This document shows, piece by piece, positions 12,840 through 24,400 of a stretch of DNA of 64,000 nt. This DNA comes from Bimastos eiseni. Lineage: Eukaryota; Annelida; Clitellata; Crassiclitellata; Lumbricidae. The translations under genes were made by a program, and so were the position numbers. Under the pieces are notes generated by a model. That model had not been told where the DNA came from and did not search any database. It saw only the letters and a list, made by a program, of their open reading frames with translations. The stretch is from positions 59,829,384-59,893,383 of the forward strand of contig OY365807.1 in the NCBI GenBank assembly GCA_959347315.1, read 5' to 3'. Numbering within the stretch: the stretch's first letter is position 1; every line of letters begins with the position of its first letter.

Positions 12840-15253
12840 TGTGGCGGACAGGCCACAAGGCTTGAATGAAGGATTTATTAATAAATAATCGTAGAGTAGT
12901 TCTCGTACCGCTCCAGAGATCGTTGAGTGATCGTAAAGTTTCCCATATAAATACGACCCAGAGTGACAGCCGCTCTCGCAGTCAGGCCGGTGCCGTCTTT
13001 CTGATCTGGCGGGGTGGAACTGCTCTGTCGTCGATCGCAAAATGGACGTCCGAGCCCTGAGCGTAGGGGTCAACAGGCTGACTGGAGAAAGACCGATCGT
13101 GAGAAAGGCTCACAGGTCTGGCTGCCGTTCGAGAGTGCGTAGAGACCCAATCGTGGGAAATAATTGAATCTGAATACAGTTCTGTACGGGAATACGGGGA
13201 AGATGATGACCCCGTCGGTGGTCGTGAGAAATAGAGATCGGGTAAAGCCCCGGGGAACCGAACGTTTATATCGAGAGAGGCCTCGGTGGCCGTTGAGACA
13301 ATATGACGGGTAAATCCGAAGCGGAGTCGATCGTAAGTAGCGAGACAGATTACGGTGGCTGTTGAGACAACATACGGGGAGAGTGACCCCATTGGAGGAG
13401 TTCGATGCAGCAGCCCGAGAGAGCTGCCGGTGAAGCCGTTGACACAATGCAGGAAGTGAATACGTTCAATAAATACGGGGAAGGGGGCTCCATAACGACG
13501 AATAACGAGGAAAGGTCCTCACTGGTGCGTTGTATGACTACAGGGAAAGTTCCCATTGGTGCCGAAAACCTCAATAATTGCTGGCGTCTCCGCATATTCT
13601 TTTCTCTTTACGGTTTTCCGTAAATATCTATACTTTTCTACCTAACGTGGTCATAGTTACTCACGCCGTTTTCCAGCAATCTGTTCACTTGCGTGTCTGA
13701 TCGCAATGTCTTTACTCTCGGTTTCCCCGCGTATCTTTACTTGAGTTACTAACCGTAATATCTGTACTTGCGGTGTCCCCGCAATATGTCTTCTGGATTG
13801 TTTAGGGTTTTTCGAAAAATACTCTTGTTGGTTACCTACGGTCCTAGTTACTCGCGCCGTTTTCCCGAAATCTCAGAATATATTACGGTGTTGGTGGACA
13901 ATTGTCAACGCAGAGGACGGTCAATCGTGTGCATGATAACTTATGCGTGTGAGACGGCATGCCATACACGGAAATGGACCAAGAGGCAAGTGAAAGTCTG
14001 GGTTGTCACTTGTTGTCCGATACCCAAGTATGAAACAGATGAACGCAGACGTAAAAGTCTGGTTAGTCGGAAATGGACCAAGAGGCACGTGAAAGTCTGG
14101 GCGGTCGGAAATCCAGATTAAAGATAACAAGCAGACCAAGAATTGATCGATACATAAATATTCCTGTTGGCTACCTACGCCAGTCAGAGATACTCCTCCC
14201 GTTTTCCCGAAGTGTAGCTACTTGCGTGTCTGATCGAATTGATCGATACGAGTACGTTTGGGTAGTCGGGTACCCAGGTGAATACATATTTGCTTGTCGT
14301 CACATACACATACTGGCTGAAGTTCGAGGTCGGGCCCCCTCGTGCGTAGGTCAGATCGAAGATCTGTGTGTGACGACAATCAAATATGAATAGAGGGAAG
14401 ACCTTCACTATCAGAGTCCGTGAATACCATGTTAGTCTATCGAAGCAGAATATAATTATCACTGTGTTGGTGGGTTTCTGCCAACACATAGAACGAGTAA
14501 GCTATATGGAAACTTACTTCGTCAATTGTGGTGCATGACAAAATAATACGTGTGAGGCCGGTATGCCACGCACGGAAGTAGACCGGGAGACACGTGACGA
14601 GTGGAAGATACGGACTCCCGTAGATAAGTGTCTAAGATGACATGACTAAGAGCTGTGCGACTTGTAGAGTCTAGGACGACAGAGTTTAGAGAGTTGCGAA
14701 CAGTAATGTCTAGGAGTACAAGACGTTGAATTTGGCTACCGGTAAATGTCTAGGCCGATATGACTTAGGGACTTTTCTCAAGTATATCTGAAGTTTCTGA
14801 ACCTCGTAACTTAAGAGAACGTTTGGTGTCCCTTATTGGCGATAGTTTCAGAGTCACAAGATGCTGAATGGTACGACATCAGGTAGAGAAGAGGAAGAGG
14901 ATAGTGACTAGGAAAGTAGGCAAGACGAGTAAGACCTCCTGCCGATAAGATTACGAACCTTGTTTTGAGTACAGCCATCCTCTGAACGTTGCCCATCCGG
15001 CGACCGCGGAATAGGTAGTCAGACCTCGTGACTAATTCGAACAGTACGTGTTACCTTTCTTTGAGAAGAGGCCCATCCTTAATCTATACTGGTGAGAGCA
15101 ATCATCCTAGTAGATATAGAAAGCACCATTTAGCATTGAGATTTGATAAGGAAGTGACTCGGACGCGCGCGACTCCATGGCGTTTCAGCGAGCTGGAGTC
15201 GACACCGTCCGGGCGCTAGGCAGCAGTCGGCGCTCGGGCGGCAGAATACCACA
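12840..15253. mobile_element. Unclassified large element E
   Basis: This 2.4-kb GC-richer block interrupts element B. Its ends are TGTGGCGGACAGG and TACCACA. An inverted, longer copy (3.2 kb) with ends TGTGGCG and CGCCACA lies at 59515-62683. Near the left end is a TATA-like catataaatacg (12944-12955). The interior holds degenerate repeats such as gttactcacgccgttttcc and ggtggccgttgaga. ORFs on the minus strand at 12982-13595 resemble those of the other copy but match no family I know. TG...CA ends suggest an LTR-type or other retroelement derivative, yet no second LTR and no pol were found. Confidence 0.65.
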
Positions 15254-15355
15254 TATAATAGGAAACTACTTCTCTAGTAGTTATAACTACTAGTTAGTAG
15301 TTATAACTACTAGTTAGTAACTACAGTGGGGCTTAGTTAAAAGTGCCCATCATTG

Positions 15356-16560
15356 GCAATACCACTTCCATGACTAGCTTATGCAGGCTACCGTAATTAG
15401 CATTTACTGAGTAACCGAGTCAATAATCGAGCTAATCGAACAATCGATTAATCGAGTAGTCGAGTAATCGATTAATCGAATTAATCGATTAATTGACGCC
15501 TGCTAATCGTGATTAGTTCAAGTCACTAATCGCCCAAGTCTAACCAAAACGTTTTGGATCTAAATAACTAAACTAAATGTGGGAGTTTAAAATTCTCAGA
15601 TCTTTTATTTGTGTTACTTATGACATAATTCATTGACACTATATAAATTATATAGGCCTAAATACGTTTCAATAATTAATTATTTCTGAGCATCAGATAG
15701 GCCTATCCTATCATCCTCTGAAATTTCGACATAGAATCATTTTCGTTTGCGTGCTGTGATTTGTTTATATTTATTCGGAAGAAATATCAAATTTCTCAGC
15801 CAGCTCAGTAGCTTTTCACTCGGTTTGTTCAAATTCTGATTCGAATTTATTTCGCTAGTTTCTCATGTCATTTTCAAAAAGCAGAATCAAATGACTAGCT
15901 GTAGGCCTAAACAAATCAATACTACTTTTCTGTAAATTATATGGATAAATTGAAAGCCATAATTAAGCCGGTTTTTTCCCCAAAAATATTAAAATAAATT
16001 TTTAAAAATTCGAAATCTCAATTATAGCAAGAATTACCGTTGCCTCTGCAGTCTGTTTAGTGACAGGCTTACAGTTTTTTTATTTCACCATCAACAATTC
16101 TTTGTAAGGCAAGGACCAGCGCTGTTAAGTTGTGCAGGACAGCAGCAACTGCTGATTTTCAGGACGCCCAATCGTTTTAGAATAGAATCAATGAAAAAGA
16201 TTCTATGGCTTTGCGTTGTTCTTTTAGTATTGACAGACGATATAAAATGTCGGAAAAAAGTGATTTGACGTTCTACGAAAATACGACAATAAATCACGTT
16301 ATAAATATTGGTGACAATAATATTTATAAATTACTACGTGTAGCCTTATAGATATTAGATGCGCGTGTTTCATTAATAATAGTAGGCCTACCCAAAAAAT
16401 TTATTGTAAATTTCTTTAAAAGGCGCCACTTTTCTACAAATGTTCTCAGAGGGAGTGGCCACTCCTCTGAAGCACTCTGGCTACGCTGCTGATTCCTAGT
16501 TCTGACTAAATATTTCCAGGGTGGTAAATTAGCGCAGTATGTCGAATACTAGAAATAATC
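15356..16560. other. Intergenic AT-rich DNA with ATTAATCGA repeats
   Basis: At 15410-15500 the sequence is dominated by aatcgattaatcgag motifs, typical of hAT subterminal regions. The remainder is AT-rich with no recognisable gene. The minus ORF at 16091-16297 is not supported. Confidence 0.4.
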
Positions 16561-16579
16561 AAGGCGCTGCAGTATTTTC

Positions 16580-16861
16580 ATGCGAATGTCTCCATTTTGG
16601 AGCGGAAGTAGTCTGTTACTAATACAGGTAAGCTACCTGAGCCAATCTGATTTGTTTTGTTGTCAATTATCCCCATTAGCAGCCGTAAAGTTCCGTGAAA
16701 ACGAAGCCAAACGATCAGCTTCTTCATTTGAAGATGTCGATGATAAATTAGTGATTCTTAAACAACTGGATTTTGTCTCCTCACGCGGATTTACTCTGCC
16801 CTTATTCTTCTTCTCGTTATACGCTACTATTTTTCGGAATGCTAAGCATTGTTTTAGGTGA
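16580..16861 (+). CDS. Unrecognised small ORF or candidate exon (93 codons)
   Basis: I do not recognise this protein. The ORF begins MRMSPFWSGSSLLLIQ and has a charged middle (KFRENEAKRSASSFEDVDDK). It then has a hydrophobic stretch, LPLFFFSLYATIF, near the C-terminus that could be a membrane segment. A good donor consensus (ATACAG|gtaagc, 16622-16633) and acceptor-like ccccattag lie inside it, so it may be two exons. It lies about 1.5 kb upstream of the RAPGEF start. It may equally be chance or transposon-derived. Confidence 0.25.
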   Translation: MRMSPFWSGSSLLLIQVSYLSQSDLFCCQLSPLAAVKFRENEAKRSASSFEDVDDKLVILKQLDFVSSRGFTLPLFFFSLYATIFRNAKHCFR

Positions 16862-16869
16862 GAATGTTG

Positions 16870-18030
16870 GATCAATCGAGCGATTTAAAAGAATTTATGA
16901 TCATAAGGTCTACTTGCCAAATTTAGACCTGCAGATCTACTGGCTACTTTGTAGGCCTATGCAATGCTCGTGCTACAGTTGATTACACTACAAGTGGTTC
17001 GCATTCCACAAACCACGCAACCAACGATATCATCAATTACAATGAAGATAATTTGCCTGAGTGCTTCTGACGATCGTTGTGACCAAAACCTCGCAATGTT
17101 GTGATTCGTTTGTTTACGTTTCAGGGTCAGAAGTCAACGGTCAATACAAAACGAGTCGTACCGTTTTAAAAAACTGTCTTCCGATGTTTAGATCCGTTAG
17201 ATAGCCAGCGATTTTGTGAGGTAATTGTGTCACACTTATCAGTTCTCATCATTTTGTTGCAAATTTACATGAAGTTCAGTTTGCAATTTAGTTTGGTGGT
17301 AGCTTTCTTTGATAGGAGATCATTGGAACACAAACAAAGGATTTGTTTAATGGGAAAGAGTCATGATTTATAGTTCTGCTTAAAATGTTTTTTAATAGTT
17401 ATTTTATACTCTGAATTATTATAGTAAAACCTTAAAAAATACTTTTGTCTCTCCCTGAGAACAGTTAACAAAGCAATATTGCATGCACTTGAACTACAAT
17501 AAATCTTATAGAGCTATGATGGTAAGCACAGTTAAAACTATGTTTTTTATTAATCCCATCAGACAAATGACAGACTATTACAGAGTTCAACTATGAAAAG
17601 TAGAATGATAGGGAATAATAGGGAAAAGATAATACTCCTAAGGGACCATAGGTCTTGCTGGCAGGGTAACCTTTTCATATTTTAAGTTTACAGTATGTTT
17701 GTGTGTATGTATGCCTGCATGCTTGTATGCTTGCATGTATGTCTGTGTAAGCATGTGTAGTTTTGCACTTAGTATTTGAAATGCATTTCCCAAAATAGTA
17801 CTTTTATTTGTATTTGAAATACTTTTATGATAATGCATTTCTACTTTTATTTAAAATGCTTTGGTATTCAAGTATTTATTCTTGTACTTGAAATGCTTTT
17901 GAGTATTATTTTTACTATCACTGGTGAGTTGCATTGCGATTGGGTCAAAGAGGCGGTCCTCTTCTTCACTGTGGTTGAGTATGTCGACTCTCTTTGCACT
18001 CTACACAACGCTTGATTGCTCTTCTTTGCT
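16870..18030. other. Intergenic, no gene recognised
   Basis: The region is AT-rich. At 17640-17690 the phrase gaccataggtcttgctggca resembles the 3' tail of the LINE fragment at 31340-31910, so a short LINE remnant is likely. An atgcatgtatg-type simple repeat spans about 17695-17750. Confidence 0.4.
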
Positions 18031-18040
18031 CTGGAGATAC

Positions 18041-18050
18041 ACTATATAAA
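18041..18050 (+). promoter_or_regulatory. TATA-like motif upstream of RAPGEF
   Basis: The sequence cactatataaatg lies about 370 bp upstream of the RAPGEF ATG in unrepeated DNA. It could be a core promoter element. It also resembles LINE tails found elsewhere here, so the call is weak. Confidence 0.2.
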
Positions 18051-18414
18051 TGATCTTAATTAAGTAATTAATGAGATCCATGTTTTCCATTCATAGGTGA
18101 CCTCATTTCACAGCAGCTCGTCATTGTATCTGTGTCTGAGTGAGACAGAGAGAGAGAGAGACAATAATAATAATAATCTTCATTTAATTCCAAACTGAGA
18201 AACCACTGATAGAAAGACAAAGACAGACACACACACAGAGAGAGAGAGAGAGAGACTTTGGATGCTGTTCATCTGTCTCCTGCCTCCTGCCTCCTCATCC
18301 ATCTCCTCGTCATCTTGTTTGCTGGGTGCAGTGTGCGTCCTTTGGATGATGATGTCCCAGCTGCTGGAGTTACTGATGCCTCATGCAGCAGACTGTGTTT
18401 GCTCAGTCTGAAGG

Positions 18415-18465
18415 ATGAAGTTTATCCATCTGCTGCAGAAGCCAACATCACAGCGAACGAAAGAG
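18415..18465 (+). CDS. RAPGEF2/6: RAPGEF exon 1 (start codon, GC donor)
   Basis: The ATG follows an in-frame TGA by one codon. The 17 codons read [17 protein letters not shown]. Joined to exon 2 (DIDALFCWL) this parallels human RAPGEF6 LRKKPPERTPEDLNTIYSYL. That match supports the unusual donor AAAGAG|gcaagt, a GC-AG intron with otherwise strong consensus. Confidence 0.8.
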
Positions 18466-21400
18466 GCAAGTCTCATTGATCATCCTGCTCCTCCTCATTC
18501 ACTTGTTCTGTTCTGCTCTTCTTCTTTGTCCTCATAAGGCATTGTCTGTTGCAGGACACAGATGATTTCTCCTCAGAAGGCATTGTCTGTCTGTTGCAGG
18601 ACATAGATGCCTTGTTCTGCTGGCTTTGTCCTCATAAGGCGTTCTCATCGCTATCTGAAGTTGATCTTAGGAATCTTTGTCGAAACATCAGATACGAGAA
18701 ACATCCGTCAAATGTTCTTCTCTTTCGGTGAGTCAGTCATTTTGCCATTCAGACAATAATTAGTAATTGATTAATTAAGTTAGCAGGTGATTAATAATTA
18801 CTGTCATCTCAATCATTTCTTGTTGAGATAAGTTGTTGATGTCAGTTTTGTTTTGCATAATTAATTAATTCTATTCTATTCTATTTACGGATTTATAGAG
18901 TGCCTCTCACAGTACAACCTAATCAGAGGCACTACCAGTGCGAAAAACCCCTAGAGAAAAGAAAAGTCTTAAGAGAACGAGCAGAAACAGTTGTGCTACT
19001 AGATAAGATTGTAGCACGAGTCACAGCAGGAAGACCAATCCATAGCAAAGGGACAACAGAGGCATAGGCACGCTGCTGAGCTGTGACAGCTCTAGACCGA
19101 GGTACTAAAAGGTCCTGAAGGTCTAAAGAGCAGAGAGGACGTCCAGAGGTAGCCAAGATAGGTTGCGTGATTGGATCACAAAGATAGTGTGAAGCTTGAC
19201 CCAGAAACATTTTGCATGTAAGAAAGACGATTTTGAACTGAATCCTATCAGCTAAGGGAAGCCAATGAAGATATTGAGTCATAAAAGCAGAGATATGTGA
19301 GAAACGAGGAAGATGGGCATCAAACGAGCAGCTGCATTGAGTACAGACTGGAACGTAGTGAGGCGGAGTTTTGGTAGGCCGATGAGCAATGAGTTACAGT
19401 AGTCAATGCAGGAACAGATAAAGGCATGAACCATGGTCGAAAAAATTGTTGAGGACACAGATCGTCGGATGGCGTGTAGTTGCTGCAAATGATAAAATCT
19501 AGACTGAGAAAGATTAGAGGTATGTGCAGAGAAAGATAGAGTACTGTCCAGAGTAACACCCAGATTTGTCGAGAAAGTAAACAGAGAACTTCTCTGCAAG
19601 TAAAGTATGATCAAGTTTAAGCAGCTGCTGGTAAGTGCCCAACCAGATCAATTGAGTCTTGGAAAAGTTTAGGGAAAGACGATTTGAGGACATCCAACAG
19701 TTTAGGTCAACAACGAGAGATTCAATAGATTGGGAAAGAGCAAGCTGGTTGGAAGAGGAGCCATGTACATAGGCCTGATCATCATCAGCATAGAGGTCAC
19801 CTGATGCCGAGTGCTTATCAAAAAGATGAGGAGTATCAACTCGAAACATGATATATGGGACGTTGGATCCATGAGCGACCCCAAATGTAACAGGTATCCA
19901 AGAGCTGCAGGAGTCACCTAGGATGACCATTTGGGTTCAATCAGTAAGATAAGAGCAAAACCAAAGAAGAGGGAGACCACTAAGACCAAAGGACATTTCA
20001 AGGCAATGCAGTAGTATTTCATGGTCAACCATATCATATGCTGAAGATGCATCAAAAAGTGCTAAGAGAGTGATATGGAATTTATCCATAGCAGAATATA
20101 TGTCGGACAGAAGAGAAAGAAGAGCAGTTTCAGTTGAGTGGTGGACTCTAAGACCTTGCTTGAGGTAAGAAAAGACTTGAAGAGAAACAAGACACTCTAA
20201 AGTCTTTCAGAGATAGGAAAGATTTGCAATAGTTCATTAGTTTTGGCACAAGCTAGGATCAGGTTCGGCTTCTTGAGAGTGGAAAAGACAATAGCATGCT
20301 TCTGGGATGCTGGAAGGATACCTTCTGAAGGGACCAATTAAATAAATAAGTAGGAATGGGACTTGTGTCATCTAGTACATCTACAATTACAAACGAGGTG
20401 AGGGAATCAAGTTCACAAAATTTTAAATTAGAACTAGTAATAAGATGATGCAGTTCTGATTCAAGGATAGGTCGGAAATCTTTGAAGGCCGACTCAGTAG
20501 AACTGAATGAAGGAGTTGGTGAACCAGCCGAGGAATTTCGTAGTTTAGTTGTAAGCATCTGTAGAAATTTCCCTGAGTTCCTATTGACCAAATCCTCCCA
20601 ATATGCTGACGATAGAGACGGTGAAGGGACCAGATTGCCTGAGATATTTGTGATATGCCATTAATTTAATTAGTTTGGTTTCTAAGTCAGTTCAAATGGG
20701 TGATTGGTTCTTTTGTTTTATTTGTGGAAGAATTTATTGAATTGATGCTTTTGATTGCCTTCTATGTTTTAGTTTTGGTTAAGATAAAGAATTATTGCAA
20801 TGAATTTCTAGTTTCTGTGTTGTTGTAATTTTCTGTCAGACGTCAGGAGTTGATCAGAAGTTGGTACATTCTGTTGTCAGGAAGTGTCTTCATAGATGAA
20901 CGAATGTACATAGCAGATGACTGGTAACACTCACAGTCCTACTCTCTCTATGTCTGTCTGTCTGTTTGTGTGTGTGTATCTCTGTCTGTCTGTCCTGGGA
21001 CTAATATGGAAGGGATACCAAGCCGACAAAAACTGGGTCATCGACCTAGATTATGTATGTGACTACATCCGGGACTTTTGTTAACAAAATTAAGCGACTT
21101 AATATACAGAACTTGCATTTTAATTAACATTCGTTCAAATGAAGATTTTTTGACTGGAGTAGCATAAATTTATACAAACGTTTCGCCGATTATAAGTTCA
21201 AAGTTACTCGCCTGAGTACCCGGAAAACATGCCACTGTATTCGTCACTAGCTGGGGCACCCAGCATTCGCCCGGGTTGAGACAGATTTTTGGCCTAGGAA
21301 AGGAGGAAGACGGCGGATGCGGGTTCACCAACCCCTCTACTGGGTGTCCCAGGTGTTCCCCGAGCTAACGGCGAAGGTTTCAAGTAAATAGCTGTAAAAG

Positions 21401-24400
21401 TGTGGAAATGCATAAACGGAATTGTGTACAGACACTGATGTGTACAAAGTATACCTGCCTGTGCAAACAATAGCCAACTACTGTATACATACATGCTACC
21501 TGTTTCTCCCAAGCCGTCCATTTGTAAAAGAAGAAAAGGTGTAGCAGAGAGATACGATGCGCACATGTCGGCAAATTTTTACAGTGCCAGTGTTTCGTCC
21601 ACACGCTCCTGGCGAGTGAAAAGGAAACTCCTTGGGGTCCTGAGAGAGGTTTTTGCCCCTGTCGACCAGGAAGACGAAGGCCGTGGGGTTCACCAACCCC
21701 TCGACTGCATGTCCCAGGTGTTCCCTTAGCCAACGGCGAAGGTTTCGAGTCAATAGCTCTAAAACTGTGCAAATGCATACTACCTATTTTGGCTCCTGAA
21801 TTGAAGTGATGGTTCGTTTTCACTTGTGTTTTGAAAGATATCTATCTCACCCCAGATGACAACCGTGTGTGGTCCTCAAGTAAATTTTCCTCAAGTTCAC
21901 AGTTACCTTCAATCTATGTTTGGTTATTAGAGAGATGTGAGTAGTAGGGTAAGTACTGGAATAGAACTAGGGGTTTTGACACGCCTTTTTAATCTACAGC
22001 AGCCTGTCAATCGCCTTAATTGTTATTTCGATCACTGATTGGTCGCTGGGCGACCTAGCTAATATTCATGAGCCATGCGCCTTCGGCCCAGCATAGCATG
22101 TCAAACAGTGGTTTTAACACAGACATAACAACGTCTTCTGAACAACTTTATACCCATTTTATGTTATGTTATTTTAATTGCTTTTCTCGCTCTCGCATTT
22201 GCTAGGGCAAGAGGCAACGGTGCACTCCCGTTGGCTGGACACCACGCACACGTATATCCAAACCTACACACACATACATCCAGACATACAAAGAGACGCA
22301 CATATACACGCTGACATACGAGGAGACGGACACATACGCACGCATACATCCAGCCATACGAGCCCAACCAATCATAGGTTTACGACTTTTCTCGCTCAGC
22401 CATTGGCGGAGCGGCGGCTGGGCCTCCCCTCCCCGGAAGCATGTGGTTGGACACTGGCTGGCTAAGTGTTTACATCGGCGACTGCCACTCGTATATCCAA
22501 ACATGCGCACACATACACCCATACATACAAAGAGACGCACGCATACACGTTGACATACGAAGAGACGGACGCATACGCACGCATACATCCAGCTATAAGA
22601 GCCCAACCAATCACACATTTACGACTTTTCTCGCTCAGCCATTGGCGGAGCAGCGGCGGCTGGGCCGCCCCTGGCCTGGAAGCCTGGGGCTGGACAATGG
22701 CTGGCCAAGTGTTTACATGGGCGGCTGCCATCAAAAAAATCGCTCATACGAGGTTATGAACCTCGTGGGAATATTGATCCACGGCCTTAGGTCGTAAAAT
22801 TGGCGAAGACCGGCCAAGTGTTTACGCTAATCAAAGGATCGCCCATACGAGGTTATGGCCCTCGAGAGAATATTGATCCACGGCCGTTGCTCGTAAAATT
22901 GGCGAGAGATATGCAATAAAGCCTAGATCTGCTACAACTTGCGACACATTTCTCATCTTATTAGTGCAAATCCCGATGTATAAAAAATCGTCATTTAAAT
23001 ATGCGTGCTCTACCTAGCGCTTATCTCAACCAGCGGCAACTCTTTTAACTTACTATACCATAGACGTTACTATACTCTACTAATTCATCTGACTGGCATA
23101 CAAAATAGTTTTGCACTGAAATGATCGCCGTGTAAGTCACGTGCAGAATTTTCCAACAATCGTACTCACTCCCAGCTCCACCACTTCTCCTGACTCTGCC
23201 CATTCTCCTTTTCCTGGCTCGGCCAATTCTCCTGACTCCGCCCATTCTTCTGGCTCCGCCCATTCTTTTTCTTGCTCCGCCCATTCTACTGGCTCCGCCC
23301 ATTCTAGCTCCGTTTCTGCTCTAATTGTGTCTACTTTGATTGTTTTCTGTCCAGTTTTGAGCTTCGATGAAGACAATGTCTATCTCGCGTGGTAGGGACA
23401 GATTGGGCTTCGAGTTGTGGCTCTATCACCGTCTTGCTTTTACTAGTTTGGTTGGGGTGAAGGAGTTGGCATTCTTCAGTTAATTCTTCTGTTGTTTGTC
23501 CGAAAGTCCATTGCAATTCAATTATCTCGTTTCTTTTTCCTATGGGTTGCTGATGGCTCTGTGTAGAATTCTTTTCAGACAGTTCATCAGTCCACTTAAC
23601 AGACTGATATGTTGATCTGCCTTCTTCTGTCCTTACCTCTGCACCAATCTCCCACCCCCACTTCCAGTCTGCAATGTAAGGCGGTTCTGTTACCCTTGGA
23701 CAGTCACTGCCGGCCCCATCATTTATGATCCCCTGTAGTCAAGCAATCAATCAATTTTCGTTTATTCAGATATCATGCTGGCAAAAACGCTGCTTGTTAC
23801 AATGATTATGATAAGTAGAGATTAATATTTAGACAATAGGCTTTAGGGTTTGTTGATTATTTGGGCTTTCGGTTGTAGAGTTAAGAAGGAAAGGGAAAGG
23901 TGGCAGAAAGTGGAGGAAAAGGAAGAGGAGGAGGCGCAGGAGATGGAGATGGAGGGAGGAAAACATGAGGAGCAGGTGAAGGAAGAGTAGTAGAAGAAGG
24001 AAGAGAAGGAAGAAGAGGAGGAAATGAGAAAGAGAAGGAGGAGGAAGAGGAGGAGAAGGATGAAAAGGAGGAGGTTGCTTTGGAGAGAGATAGACAGACA
24101 GACAGAGGGGCTGGCATGAGTGCATTAGATGAACATATGAGAGTTGATGATTTATGGGAAAGGTGAGAATATCTATGGTTATGATCGTGTTTAATGTCTC
24201 TGTATTAACTCTGTTTATCTTTTGCTAGTTTTGGACAGAGAAGCAGAGGCGCTGGTGAACTGTACCGAACAAATGAATGCATCGTTTCTGAACCATCGGA
24301 GATGATCGTGGTCAGTAGCAGCTTAGAGCTAACTTATTAGTGGTTAAAGGTTGTCAGGAAGGCAAAGGGTGAATAAAGGGATGAAAGAAATAATGGATAG

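Larger units (their letters stand above)
9833..15355. mobile_element. hAT-like element B, expanded by two nested insertions
   Basis: This copy of the same family as element A begins CAGTGATGGGCATGC and ends GTGCCCATCATTG. Its internal sequence parallels A (for example tatatctcacctttt at about 10317 against 9147, and caatctccaggtatgccatt in both). Two insertions interrupt it: element D (10580-12515) and element E (12840-15253). Removing them leaves a body similar to A. Confidence 0.75.

Noticed and set aside
12982..13595. Minus-strand ORFs in element E with similar ORFs in E'.
   Set aside because: The similarity follows from the two copies being homologous DNA. No known domain is present and frames are not consistently kept, so I do not call a protein.
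22164..22797. Several overlapping ORFs of 67-138 codons on both strands.
   Set aside because: They are shadows of a tandem duplication and change frame between copies.
23829..24125. Pro/Leu/Ser-rich minus-strand ORFs.
   Set aside because: They are translations of a GGA/GAA-rich low-complexity tract.
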